A DNA stretch of 64,000 nt from the NCBI RefSeq assembly GCF_014218805.1, contig NZ_JACJUV010000004.1:62001-126000 (forward strand), in the 5' to 3' direction. This DNA comes from Teredinibacter franksiae (GTDB lineage Bacteria; Pseudomonadota; Gammaproteobacteria; Pseudomonadales; Cellvibrionaceae). The translations under genes were made by a program, and so were the position numbers. Numbering within the stretch: the first letter of the stretch is position 1; every line of letters begins with the position of its first letter. The notes beneath the pieces were generated by a model. It searched no databases and had not been told where the DNA came from. It saw only the letters and a program-made list of their open reading frames with translations. This document shows positions 51,919 to 61,313 of the stretch, piece by piece.

Positions 51919-53913
51919 TTATTGTTGAAGCAGGCAAGTATTACCAACCCCGCAATCGCTAGAGGTAATTGCGCGCTTAGCATCGGAGGCGGACATTACA
52001 CTGTAAGTATAGGGTGGTGTAAAAATGGTGCCTTCGGAATCGTTCAAATTTTTAGAAGTTCCTTCATTCCCAATGCCCTTCCAGCCAGTGTGTTCACCGC
52101 CCATGGTAAAGAACACGCTTTTATTCGGTACATCGTAGTAACAGCCTTCGGCTAGTAGCGTCATTTCCCTGCCCACACCATGAAGTGAACCGCTATTTTT
52201 ATGGTAGTTGTTCAGCATATGAATTTTACCGAAACGCCCGCGAGGTTGACGAGAATTAACACGATCTCCCCACATACTGAACATGTAAGTAATGTTGAGC
52301 TTGTCGCGACTGTTTGTTTCACCGTCGCTGCCGGCAATAAGGTTAGATAAGCTGTGTTCTTTGTCGTAGGTATAATGGAATTTACACCATGAGCAGGTTA
52401 CAAAGTCGCCCGCTTGGGTAACATCAAAATTCCCGTCTTGGCCATCGGCAATATCTACATGGTCAAACCACACATGATGCGCACCATTGCCGACATACAC
52501 TCCGTCGGCGCCCGATTTGCAGGCATTGTTGTCACCACAATACTTACCACGCACGGCTAGGTTACGCACAATAATATTTATTTTGTCCGAGCCGCTGACC
52601 TTTATGTTCCCGCTTATGGTAACGCCAGGTCCGGTGCCAATAATTGTGGTGTTGGCTCCTGGGGTTAGTGAGCCATCGTAATTTCCAGGTGTTACCAATA
52701 CTATTTTACTGTTGTTACCTTTAACGGCATCTTTAAGGTCGCTCATATTGCTAACGGTTACTGCGTTACTTAAATCGGTGCCGCCACCGGTAGTGCCGCC
52801 ATTTACGCTCGCCCAGCCGGGCGCCACATCGTTGATATTTATGTAGCCGGTTACGGAACTGCTACTAGAGCTACTCGATGATGCGCTGCTGGTACTAGTG
52901 GATGTACTTGAGCTTGAAGATGTACTTGAACTCGAAGATGCGGAACTTACATTTGATGATGTGGAGGCGCTCGTGGATGTGCTTGAGCTAGATTCTGTAT
53001 TGGCGTAATAACAAGCTTTTGCCACACCTCCAATCGGGTCGCCAAATGTATTGTTGTCACAGATTATACTGGCCGTTGCTGTTTGGCTAGTGTATGTGCC
53101 ATTGGCGCCATAGCGTACCTCTCGGGTACCCGTAAACGAGCAGGTTTCACTCTCATCGGCACAAAACGTGTAACCTGTTGGGGTGCCAGTGCCGTTGGAG
53201 CTGCTGCTTGTTGAATTTGCACTGCTGCTAGAACTGCTGCTAGAACTACTGCTAGAACTAGAACTAGAACTAGAACTAGAACTAGAGCTACTACTGATAG
53301 CACATTCAATTGCGCTAATACCATCACCTTCAATGGCAAACGAATCAATATGCGGTAAGCCTTCGTCGGTATTGGCCACTAGTACGATTTCGTTTTCGCC
53401 GCTTTCCAAGTCGAGGGATGTACCGTCGGTTGTCCAGCTATCTATAGCGCCTGAGGGAGGGAAGCTTACCGTTGTTATGGCGGAGGCGTTAACGTTTACA
53501 CCACCCACAAGACTATTATTGGAGTCGCTCGCATAACTCCACTCTAAGCTGTAATTTCCAGCCGTTTGAACGCTAATACGCCAAGTAATTTTACTGCCTA
53601 CTGAAGCCTCTGTTTGCGCAAACCCAGTGCCGGTGTAATCGCTTCCAGTGCTTGCTACCGTCCCGTCAACGGAACAGAAGCCTATTTCGTTTTCCTGTAT
53701 AACCACTTTAGGGCTACCGTCAGAGCTACTTGAACTAGAGCTAGAACTAGTGCTTAAACTGGACGTGCTAGAATTCTGGGGATCATTGTCTGCAGGGTTC
53801 GTGTCGCCACCACCGCATGCGGTTAACACGATAATTAATGAACAGAGAAGAAGAGGGCTTTTAGCGAATCTAAAATAGGCGGGTAAAGGTAAAGAGAGCT
53901 CTTGGTTGTTCAT
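51919..53913 (-). CDS. Pectate lyase (PL1-type) lipoprotein with polyserine linkers
   Basis: The 664-aa protein has a lipoprotein signal with lipobox LTAC followed by GGG. After a first Ser-rich linker, residues about 75-205 form a CBM6/35-like carbohydrate-binding domain (YSLEWSYASDSNNSL). A long polyserine stretch is followed by a small Cys-containing domain (YTFCADESETCSFTGTREV), another polyserine linker, and the C-terminal parallel beta-helix of PL1 (about 375-664) with VWFDHVDIADGQDGNFDV and GDRVNSRQPRGRFGKIH. It cleaves polygalacturonate at the cell surface. Polyserine linkers are typical of Cellvibrionaceae enzymes. ATG 53913 has AAGG upstream. Confidence 0.92.
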   Translation of the reverse strand: MNNQELSLPLPAYFRFAKSPLLLCSLIIVLTACGGGDTNPADNDPQNSSTSSLSTSSSSSSSSSDGSPKVVIQENEIGFCSVDGTVASTGSDYTGTGFAQTEASVGSKITWRISVQTAGNYSLEWSYASDSNNSLVGGVNVNASAITTVSFPPSGAIDSWTTDGTSLDLESGENEIVLVANTDEGLPHIDSFAIEGDGISAIECAISSSSSSSSSSSSSSSSSSSSSSSSSANSTSSSSNGTGTPTGYTFCADESETCSFTGTREVRYGANGTYTSQTATASIICDNNTFGDPIGGVAKACYYANTESSSSTSTSASTSSNVSSASSSSSTSSSSSTSTSTSSASSSSSSSSSVTGYININDVAPGWASVNGGTTGGGTDLSNAVTVSNMSDLKDAVKGNNSKIVLVTPGNYDGSLTPGANTTIIGTGPGVTISGNIKVSGSDKINIIVRNLAVRGKYCGDNNACKSGADGVYVGNGAHHVWFDHVDIADGQDGNFDVTQAGDFVTCSWCKFHYTYDKEHSLSNLIAGSDGETNSRDKLNITYMFSMWGDRVNSRQPRGRFGKIHMLNNYHKNSGSLHGVGREMTLLAEGCYYDVPNKSVFFTMGGEHTGWKGIGNEGTSKNLNDSEGTIFTPPYTYSVMSASDAKRAITSSDCGVGNTCLLQQ
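53216..53295. repeat. Hexanucleotide microsatellite encoding polyserine
   Basis: On the plus strand the unit TAGAAC repeats several times in tandem (about 53250-53285) next to related TAGAACTGC and TAGAACTAC units. On the coding strand this gives Ser codons. Slippage by one unit keeps the reading frame and changes linker length by two Ser. Confidence 0.75.
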
Positions 53914-54606
53914 AATAGCCTTCGTGTGGAAAAAGAGTGGCGTCAGGCTAGAGGTGATGATGTCTAAATACAAGGTGGGTTAGCGGGTTTATTGGGGACT
54001 TTTGAATCAAGCCCGACAGAAAGGTGATGTAGTTCAACATCCGCTTCTTTTGTGGCCTTATGACTATTGGGCTACAAGATAGAAAAGGCTCCGTGTAAAG
54101 CCAGGTGAGGTGGCACGGCCTACGTGGAAATTAGCCTGCGCGGAAATTAAGCATTACAAACCATGTAGCTAGTATACTTAGTGAATGAAAGAACACTGAG
54201 CCACATTAAAGTGTGGTGTAGAAATTGATTCAGAATAAACAATATTGTTGTTTTTTGACGGGCATGAAGAAAATACGGTGGCGTGTAAAATGAAGTAAAA
54301 AGAACTATTAGCCTCACGTTTCCGTTTCGGAATGTTCAAAAATGGCCAATCCATTTAGGCTGTGGTTGGGTGGTGTAATTATAGATGTATCGTTCGAATT
54401 GACCTTTAGACTACGTATCATTCTAGAAAGAAGGAATTGGGACACATTATTAAACGGCATCTAGGCCTGGCCGCTTTAGGGTTCACATTGGCGTTTATAT
54501 AGGTGGCAGAAATTTTGTTTTGCGCTGCACATAAACAAGGCGAATGAGTGTCGTCACAAAAGAGTATGGCAATATTCACGTTCAGCGTTACAGAAGGGGC
54601 GTCTAG
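53914..54606. other. Intergenic, divergent promoters expected
   Basis: About 690 bp between the divergent pectate lyase and helicase genes. No gene or clear regulatory motif was recognised beyond a short AACAATATTGTT palindrome near 54238. Confidence 0.35.
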
Positions 54607-56463
54607 ATGGCTGAAATTATTCCTGGTTTAACTCGTCAAGTGTTAAGCCGAATGACGTCTGGCGAAAAACGTTTTGCCCAGCGTATTAAAGAGCTTTTAG
54701 AAGACGATTATCTTTGTTGGTACGACATACCCATTGGTCGTAAACAGCGTTATCCCGACTTTATTCTTTTACATCCCGGCCGCGGTTTGTTATTCCTGGA
54801 GGTAAAAGACTGGAAGCTGGCCACAATAAAAAAAATAAGCAAAGAAACTGTAGAGCTGTTAACAGGTGAGGGCAGAAAGATTACGCCTAACCCCTTTGTG
54901 CAGGTTCGGCAATATGCTTTTAACGGTATTCATCTGTTAGAGCGCGACCCGCTGCTGCAAGCAGAGGGGCGCTACAGGGGCAAGCTAGTTTCCCCCTACG
55001 GCTGGGGCGTGGTATTTACTAATATTACGCGCAACCAAATTGAACATGCCATTCCAGAGGAACATCGCGCCAATTTACTGCCCGATCACCTTACCATTTA
55101 TAAAGATGAAATGACCGAATCGGTAGATGCAGAGGCCTTTCAGCAACGTCTTTGGGGTATGTTCAATTACCGCTTTCCAGAAAAGCTTTCTCTACCGCAA
55201 ATCAATCGCATTCGTTGGCACTTATTCCCCGAGGTTCGAATTCCCAGCCCCCAACAATCCCTTTTATTCGATGGAGGTACGCAAGTAGTCGGGCAAGCTC
55301 GACCTATAGATGAACAGTTGCCCGATATTGTGCGCATTATGGATATTCAGCAAGAGCAGCTAGCGCGGAGCTTGGGTGAAGGGCATCGTATTATTCATGG
55401 TGTGGCGGGTTCAGGCAAAACCCTTATTCTGGGGTATCGGGCACAATTGCTTGCCGAAACGTCAGGCAAGCCTATTCTCATTCTTTGTTTTAATACCTCG
55501 CTGGCGGCGAAACTGCGCAGTTTTACCGCGAGCAAAGGGCTTGGCGAACAGGTTCAGGTATACCATTTCCATCAATGGTGTGGCGTTCAATTAAAAACGT
55601 ATCACGTCGACATAGAAAACGGCCCTCAGCCTTACTGGGAGCGGGAAGTATTGAGTGTGATGCAGGCGGTGGACGCAGGCACAATACCGCGTGCTCAATA
55701 CGGTGCGGTGTTGATTGATGAAGGTCACGACTTCGAGGCAGAATGGCTGAAGCTAGTTGTACAAATGACAGATCCAGAATCGAATTCTCTGTTGCTTCTC
55801 TATGACGATGCACAGTCGATTTACAAAAATAAAACTGGCCTCGGTTTTAGCCTTTCTAGTGTTGGTATACAGGCTAAAGGACGCACGTCTATATTACGAT
55901 TGAACTACCGCAACACGCGAGAAATCTTGGATTTTGCTTACCGATTCGCGGCCGAGTACTTTCCCTGTTCACAGCAAGGCGATGAAGACCTAAAGGTGAT
56001 TCAACCGGAAGCCGCTGGCAGTAGTGGCCCCAGGCCTGTAATTCACGCGTTGACGCAATGGCAAGACGAAGTGGACTATTGCGTTCGCTGTCTGAATGTT
56101 TGGCATGGGCAGGGCGCCGATTGGCGGGATATGGCAATAATCTATGTTATGGGCTACCAGGGTAAAGCTATCTCACTGGCGTTACGCGCAGCTGGGATTC
56201 CGAATTTATGGATGGCCTCAAAGGAATATAAGCAAGCCTACGACCCCGGTATTAATCGTGTAACTGTGTTGACGTTGCAAAGTAGTAAGGGCTTAGAGTT
56301 TCCTTATGTTGCCATGGTAGGCTTGGGCCGATTACAAAACGATAATCCGGCACAAGATGCACGCCTTCTTTATGTGGGTATGACACGAGCACAACGGGAG
56401 CTGCATCTGTGTATGTCGGAGGTTACGCGTCTTTGCGAAAAAATAACACAGCTAGCGAGTTAG
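54607..56463 (+). CDS. NERD-domain UvrD-like helicase
   Basis: The 618-aa protein has an N-terminal NERD nuclease-related domain (about residues 15-130, YPDFILLHPGRGLLFLEVKDW with the PD-(D/E)xK-like D...ExK pattern). The superfamily 1 helicase core follows: Walker A HGVAGSGKTLI, Walker B VLIDEGHDFE, QSIYKNKTGLGFSL, LRLNYRNTREIL, and the motif near the end LTLQSSKGLEFPYV and LLYVGMTRAQREL. Such fusions process DNA ends and appear in some defence loci, but here it is a lone gene. Start ATG 54607 lacks a strong ribosome site. Confidence 0.88.
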   Translation: MAEIIPGLTRQVLSRMTSGEKRFAQRIKELLEDDYLCWYDIPIGRKQRYPDFILLHPGRGLLFLEVKDWKLATIKKISKETVELLTGEGRKITPNPFVQVRQYAFNGIHLLERDPLLQAEGRYRGKLVSPYGWGVVFTNITRNQIEHAIPEEHRANLLPDHLTIYKDEMTESVDAEAFQQRLWGMFNYRFPEKLSLPQINRIRWHLFPEVRIPSPQQSLLFDGGTQVVGQARPIDEQLPDIVRIMDIQQEQLARSLGEGHRIIHGVAGSGKTLILGYRAQLLAETSGKPILILCFNTSLAAKLRSFTASKGLGEQVQVYHFHQWCGVQLKTYHVDIENGPQPYWEREVLSVMQAVDAGTIPRAQYGAVLIDEGHDFEAEWLKLVVQMTDPESNSLLLLYDDAQSIYKNKTGLGFSLSSVGIQAKGRTSILRLNYRNTREILDFAYRFAAEYFPCSQQGDEDLKVIQPEAAGSSGPRPVIHALTQWQDEVDYCVRCLNVWHGQGADWRDMAIIYVMGYQGKAISLALRAAGIPNLWMASKEYKQAYDPGINRVTVLTLQSSKGLEFPYVAMVGLGRLQNDNPAQDARLLYVGMTRAQRELHLCMSEVTRLCEKITQLAS

Positions 56464-56895
56464 CATTGGCTTATTTGCACACTTTAAAGTAGGAATAATG
56501 TAAAGGCACACAGCCGAAATATCGGGCAGATTGATCTGGGTGAAGTGGGTATTGCGGGCGTAAGATTTTCGCGGTAATTAGTTGTTCGTTGGATAATGCC
56601 CCCACCACGGCGATACCACATTTGGATAAAGCCACATTCACCCCGCAACTCCAAATAATTTTTAACACGAATAGCAGGCGCGTAAACACCAGGTTAGGTT
56701 GATGCGCCCCAAAAAACCGCCTAAAAGATTAGCCTTTTCGATAACCAAGTATTCAACGATCTTTAGCGAAAGGAAGCAAAGGGAAGGATGTAAACGGCAG
56801 ATTTTTTTTCGGTAAAAATGGCGGGGCTAGAAGGGTGAAGGTTGAACCCCGCCGATGCATCAATAATGCGCTAGTGTTGCTTTTACACGGTTAGG
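56464..56895. other. Intergenic between convergent genes
   Basis: No supported gene. A minus-strand frame of 72 codons at 56471-56689 has no ribosome site and no recognisable content. The terminator of the PKD-protein gene lies at 56815-56853. Confidence 0.4.
56815..56853 (-). terminator. Terminator of the PKD-protein gene
   Basis: On the minus strand GGCGGGG and CCCCGCC form a 7-bp stem followed by ATTTTT, 43 bp downstream of the stop codon. Confidence 0.65.
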
Positions 56896-59028
56896 CTAAG
56901 GCGTAAACAGTAGCTTTTCGGCTGGGTACGACGGCATAGGGCAGGGCTGCCCGGTAATATCAATGCACTTTACAAAGACATGCCCGCAGTAACTGGTGGC
57001 CGACAACCCGGAATTGTCGGTAACTTTCAAATGGATGCCGCCGGGCCCGGTAAAGGACTTGGGCGCATCGGTAACCACCAGCGGTGCAATTGGGCCGGTA
57101 TCCATTAAGGTTTCAGCAACGGTGCCGGGGTAACGCAACCACTCGTAGCTGACAATAGAGCCATCCGTATCCCAGCTGGCTGTACCATCCATTGTTGCGA
57201 ACAAACTGTTTATACCCATGCTTGGCGCTACAGTACAAACCGCTACCGGTGGTTGCGGCGGTATAACCGTCACTTCTGTACCGGTGTACCCGCTAGAAAA
57301 ATCGGGGGTTTGTGACATTTCAAGGTTTAAAAAAGCGCTAAGGTTGTTTTGAAGTGTAGTAGCCGACATCTCTGAATTGGCACTTCGTCCATAACTCCAG
57401 TTACTGGTGTTGGCCGGAATACTGGTTACGTCACCGCTACAGTTAAAGTTTTTAGCACCCACCGCAAGGTAGTATGCGCTGTCTACTTGGGCCCAACCAG
57501 AATTGTGGTTACCGTTTCGGCCTTCTACATGTACCCGCCCGTCGGAAGCGAGTTTAAATGTGCGCGAGCTGTTGTTGTCGAAGGGGATATTGCTTAGTAA
57601 CCCTGTTGTACTGAAGTAGGCTAGCATGTCTTTATCGATATACGACGATGACTTGCCCGTTTTTTTCACTAAGCCAATGGCATTGGTGACAATATCGGAA
57701 GCGGCATCAGCAGAAATTGCACCGGCTATAGCTGTGCCACTGGCGCCCGTTAAAACAGTACTAGCAATACCGGCAGCCGATTTCACCAGGCCCATCAACG
57801 CATCGGAGACGTATTCGGTTTGGTGCTCACGCTCAACACCAAGTGCTTTGTTAAACAATACACTTTCGCTTGGGCCAAACAAACCCGCTGAAATGAGCGA
57901 TAGTTTTCCTCTGTCGGCAGCAACCGCCGTACCGTGCTTTACCGATATACCACCCGAAATATGCAAATCGGCTTTTAAGTCGGCATGGTATTGTGCTTCG
58001 GCCACAATTTCGCCCGTACAAAAACCAGCACAGGTGTAACTCATCTCATCGATACAGCCTAAGCTTAGGGTGGCTGAACGATAATTAGTGGCTAAGCTGC
58101 TGTCTACTTCATTGTCTCTTAAGCCTGTAGTAAACCGGTCGGCTCTTAAACTATGTGCAGCACCAATTGCTGTGCGATCTAAACTCCAGCTACGTTTTAC
58201 ACTGCCATTATTTTTATACTCTATGCCGCCTTGGGGGTTATAGGTATGTGGTGTATTGGTGTTGTTCGGGTTGCCTGCATTGGTGACGGTAACACTGCAA
58301 TTACATTCGCTACCTCTATCTTGAAAATCGTTGTCGCCGTGGCCGCGTTTACCCGTTGGTAAGCGGTCTTCAAGAACGCCCATGTTGGCTAAAACAATTT
58401 TGGCTTCTTCAACGACACGGCTGGTTTCATGGTTGTTATCAATATATTGGGCTAGCGAGCCCTGAATATTGTAAGTGCCTTTTTGTTTATCTTCTTCCCA
58501 CACGGCAAGTAATTTCTGCCCATGGCGCTGCATATAGCCCTGTAAATGTGCCGCATTTGGCAAAAGTACGTGGGTATTTAATAATGTATAGGCCGTGCGG
58601 TTTTTAGTGCGTAAGTGGTCAACAAACTGTGAAACGGCGAATGCATTCCCTTGGCGCTCTATTGTGGCGAGATAACGCTTAAAAAATGCAGGCTCAGCTT
58701 CCTGCATATATTGCCGAACTTGGTCTTCTCCTGGGTTTTTCTCCAATGTTTTAAGCCACTGAAAATACAGATTTTCATCTGTTTCTATAACAAATTCTTC
58801 AAGTTCCATGGTTTTAAACGCGGTAAGCTGCCAATCTTGAATCAAGTTGAACAGTTCTTCAGAAATGTAATTAGCCGAATTTGTTTTTTGTTCGATCGTA
58901 AGCTTTTCGCTCACGGCCAATTCGCGCGCGTCGTTCACGCCAAACACGCTTCCACTTAAACCAACTGATAAGAAAAAAAATGTACCACGCACCCAGCTAG
59001 CGGGCGTATACCTATTCAAAAAATTCAT
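56896..59028 (-). CDS. Exported protein with C-terminal PKD-like domain, unknown
   Basis: The 710-aa product has a signal peptide (to about residue 30, LSVGLSGSVFG). Residues 30-230 are helical and charged with no known domain. Residues about 240-560 include a Cys-rich part (GSECNCSVTV, SYTCAGFCTG) and a hydrophobic Ala/Gly-rich segment (SAAGIASTVLTGASGTAIAG). Residues about 590-690 form a PKD-like domain (GTASWDTDGSIVSYEWL). GAGGAAAT lies 5 nt before ATG 59028, which fixes the start. It is monocistronic with its own terminator. No function is recognised; it may be a surface or secreted protein. Confidence 0.75.
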   Translation of the reverse strand: MNFLNRYTPASWVRGTFFFLSVGLSGSVFGVNDARELAVSEKLTIEQKTNSANYISEELFNLIQDWQLTAFKTMELEEFVIETDENLYFQWLKTLEKNPGEDQVRQYMQEAEPAFFKRYLATIERQGNAFAVSQFVDHLRTKNRTAYTLLNTHVLLPNAAHLQGYMQRHGQKLLAVWEEDKQKGTYNIQGSLAQYIDNNHETSRVVEEAKIVLANMGVLEDRLPTGKRGHGDNDFQDRGSECNCSVTVTNAGNPNNTNTPHTYNPQGGIEYKNNGSVKRSWSLDRTAIGAAHSLRADRFTTGLRDNEVDSSLATNYRSATLSLGCIDEMSYTCAGFCTGEIVAEAQYHADLKADLHISGGISVKHGTAVAADRGKLSLISAGLFGPSESVLFNKALGVEREHQTEYVSDALMGLVKSAAGIASTVLTGASGTAIAGAISADAASDIVTNAIGLVKKTGKSSSYIDKDMLAYFSTTGLLSNIPFDNNSSRTFKLASDGRVHVEGRNGNHNSGWAQVDSAYYLAVGAKNFNCSGDVTSIPANTSNWSYGRSANSEMSATTLQNNLSAFLNLEMSQTPDFSSGYTGTEVTVIPPQPPVAVCTVAPSMGINSLFATMDGTASWDTDGSIVSYEWLRYPGTVAETLMDTGPIAPLVVTDAPKSFTGPGGIHLKVTDNSGLSATSYCGHVFVKCIDITGQPCPMPSYPAEKLLFTP

Positions 59029-59714
59029 AACGATTTCCTCACACATTAAAATGGGTTACGCAAAAGCAATTGTGACTTTGCAAATACGTACCACCTGAGT
59101 CGGAGTGAAATCGAATTGGGTTCAAATTAATTTGCAGAGATTGATGAGTAAAATGAAAGTGCGCAGGTAAGCATTAAAAACCTCTGGGTGAAAACATTGT
59201 ACACGCACAGCTGGTTCGAAAAAATTTGTTGTTTATCTGCTCACCATGTACCGTTGGTCTCGTGTGTACTCGAGTTTAGAGGGAGCCGAAGGCGAGAAAA
59301 CACAGCAGTGTGGCGCGTAAAACTGCACCGTTAGCCTGCAGCGGTTTACGTTCTTGCTGTAAACCTTCAAAAATACCCATCAAAACCTTGAGCCTTACCC
59401 AATATTCTCCTATTGTCTCACTATAAATAGGGCCATGGGCTACGGTAGGTGAAATAATAACCAGAACGCTAAATCACGCAACAGGAGGCGGTACTAAAAA
59501 GTTTAAAATTCGACAAAATGCATTATTGGCATTTATGACTTTGAAGGCTTATGAATCGCAACGCTTAAATCTAAATCATCGTATTGGAGTCGGGCGCTTT
59601 TTACAAAATGGTAGATTATGGGGTTAAGCATGACCATGGCTTAGGGAGGATTACAGTAGCGCACAATAATCTAGCCATTAAACTAGTTTCGCACCTTAAA
59701 ATTTGGATATTTCT
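59029..59714. other. Intergenic, nothing recognised
   Basis: About 685 bp between divergent genes. No gene, tRNA or clear repeat was recognised. Confidence 0.35.
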
Positions 59715-60200
59715 GTGAAAGACATTGCCATTATCGACATCGAAGCCAGCGGTTTACATTTCAGTTCCTACCCGATAGAAGTTGCTGTTCTGTTGCGGGG
59801 TGAATGTAAATCCTGGCTTATAAAACGAGAGCCCAAGTGGCAATACTGGTGTGAAATCGCCGAAAGTATGCACGGTATATCGCGAGCTGAACTTGAAAGG
59901 GAAGGCTTGCCTGCGTTTGAAGTTGCTATCCAATTGAATGAGTTTTTATCGGAATCAGATGCCGTACTTTACAGTGATGCGCAGCGCTGGGACGAAGATT
60001 GGATAGATACGCTTTACTTTGCTGCGAAAATTGAGCGGCATTTTTGTGTACGCTCCATCTATGATCTTATGGGCAGCGATAAAGCGCCACTGTTTGCTGC
60101 CCAAAAAACCTTACTTGCCGAATCTGGGCGTTACCGACACCATCGCGCTGCTGAGGATGTAAAAATGATCCATGAAGCTTATCTTTATGTCGCTGGCTAG
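59715..60200 (+). CDS. DEDDh 3'-5' exonuclease-like protein
   Basis: The 161-aa protein opens with the exonuclease I motif IIDIEASGLH (Asp and Glu ligands), has SDAQRWDEDWID as the second acidic motif, and HHRAAEDVKMI as the third with the DEDDh-type His and Asp. It is a DnaQ-like fold of minimal size. It may trim DNA or RNA ends. GTG 59715 has GGA at a suitable distance; a TTG at 59703 would add four residues. It ends 8 bp before the CoiA-like gene, so the two probably form an operon. Confidence 0.82.
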   Translation: MKDIAIIDIEASGLHFSSYPIEVAVLLRGECKSWLIKREPKWQYWCEIAESMHGISRAELEREGLPAFEVAIQLNEFLSESDAVLYSDAQRWDEDWIDTLYFAAKIERHFCVRSIYDLMGSDKAPLFAAQKTLLAESGRYRHHRAAEDVKMIHEAYLYVAG

Positions 60201-60208
60201 CGTTTAAT

Positions 60209-61126
60209 ATGGTTGGCCTACTTATCCCGTTCGGGGTTGATCGTAGTTCACACGCGATTATAGAGCCCGAAGATGCTAGTAGAGGTAGGGCATGCAACTG
60301 CCTTTGCCCCGGCTGCCACGCGCCGCTGCTATCGCGTCACCCAAAAGAACATCGTATTCATTTCGCGCACGATTCAAAGCACCCAGAAGCAAAGCCTGAA
60401 CAGGAGTGCCCGTTTAGCTCGGCAGTCGCCATTGCCATGATGGCACGTGAAATTTGTAGCGAACTTATCGATAAAAATATTTTACTGCCTGCGCTTGAAT
60501 ATACCCATTGTTTTGATTGTTGTGGTGAGTATGTCGACTTTATTGCAACCAAGCAAAAAACGTTACGTATTTCCGATGCGCAAAAGAAAATCGTATTCGG
60601 CGATTTGACCTTTGACCTAGAACTGAGCTTTGGCAATGCCAAGATTCTTGTAGAGCTTTTTCACAAGGGTAAGCCTAAACAGCGCTTACACAACAAGAAA
60701 GCGTTTTTGGGTGAAAAGCGGGGTGTGTTGGCGATCAATTGTGATAGTTTCGATTCTGGCGTTTTTGCAGAAAATAAACAGTTACGTTTTTCTAGTGCGG
60801 TTAGGCATTTTATCCTTACTAATGGTTTGCGTAGCTGGGTCTTTCATCCTCGTCATGAATCCATGTTTGCCAGCATGATTTCCTCACATCAGTGTCAGCC
60901 GGAGGCTGAGCGCTGGGACGATTTTGAGGGGTTTGATGAGCCCACTGAGGTACTGCAGAGCGAACCGAAACCGCGAGAGTACGCTCGCCCCGTATCTGTA
61001 AAGCTGCCATCGTTTGAACCAAAGGGCTATCGTTGTGCGATGTGTAATAATGAGTGGTTAAAAAAGGTGGCGGGGCCACCGGTATGCCCCCACTGTAATA
61101 CGCACCTGTATGCTGTCAGCGTATAA
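60209..61126 (+). CDS. CoiA-like nuclease-domain protein with two zinc sites
   Basis: The 305-aa protein starts with a Cys/His cluster (CNCLCPGCHAPLLSRHP then IHFAHDSKH) as found at the N terminus of CoiA-like competence proteins. The middle has a PD-(D/E)xK-like region (LTFDLELSFGNAKILVELF). The C terminus carries a zinc ribbon (CAMCNNEW ... CPHC). CoiA-like proteins are linked to processing of incoming DNA. Pairing with a DEDDh exonuclease suggests a DNA-end processing unit; this is inference. ATG 60209 is used. Confidence 0.72.
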   Translation: MVGLLIPFGVDRSSHAIIEPEDASRGRACNCLCPGCHAPLLSRHPKEHRIHFAHDSKHPEAKPEQECPFSSAVAIAMMAREICSELIDKNILLPALEYTHCFDCCGEYVDFIATKQKTLRISDAQKKIVFGDLTFDLELSFGNAKILVELFHKGKPKQRLHNKKAFLGEKRGVLAINCDSFDSGVFAENKQLRFSSAVRHFILTNGLRSWVFHPRHESMFASMISSHQCQPEAERWDDFEGFDEPTEVLQSEPKPREYARPVSVKLPSFEPKGYRCAMCNNEWLKKVAGPPVCPHCNTHLYAVSV

Positions 61127-61313
61127 TTTTACCCAGTACTGGGGTTGTTGCTCAGTGCTTCTGTTGATAATTATCAGAAATTTAAAGAATTAACCGAGTG
61201 GAATATAGCGTGACCCCTGCGTACATTTTAAGGGTTCTATCAAGTATAGCTAGAGGCTTTTAATGCTCTATAGGAATACACGCTGACAAACCATTACACG
61301 CACTAACGATCAT

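Noticed and set aside
53064..53348. Val/Leu-rich frames opposite the polyserine linker
   Set aside because: These are products of reading the serine-codon microsatellite in other frames.
56471..56689. 72-codon minus-strand frame
   Set aside because: No ribosome site, random-looking sequence, and it lies between convergent genes; kept only as intergenic.
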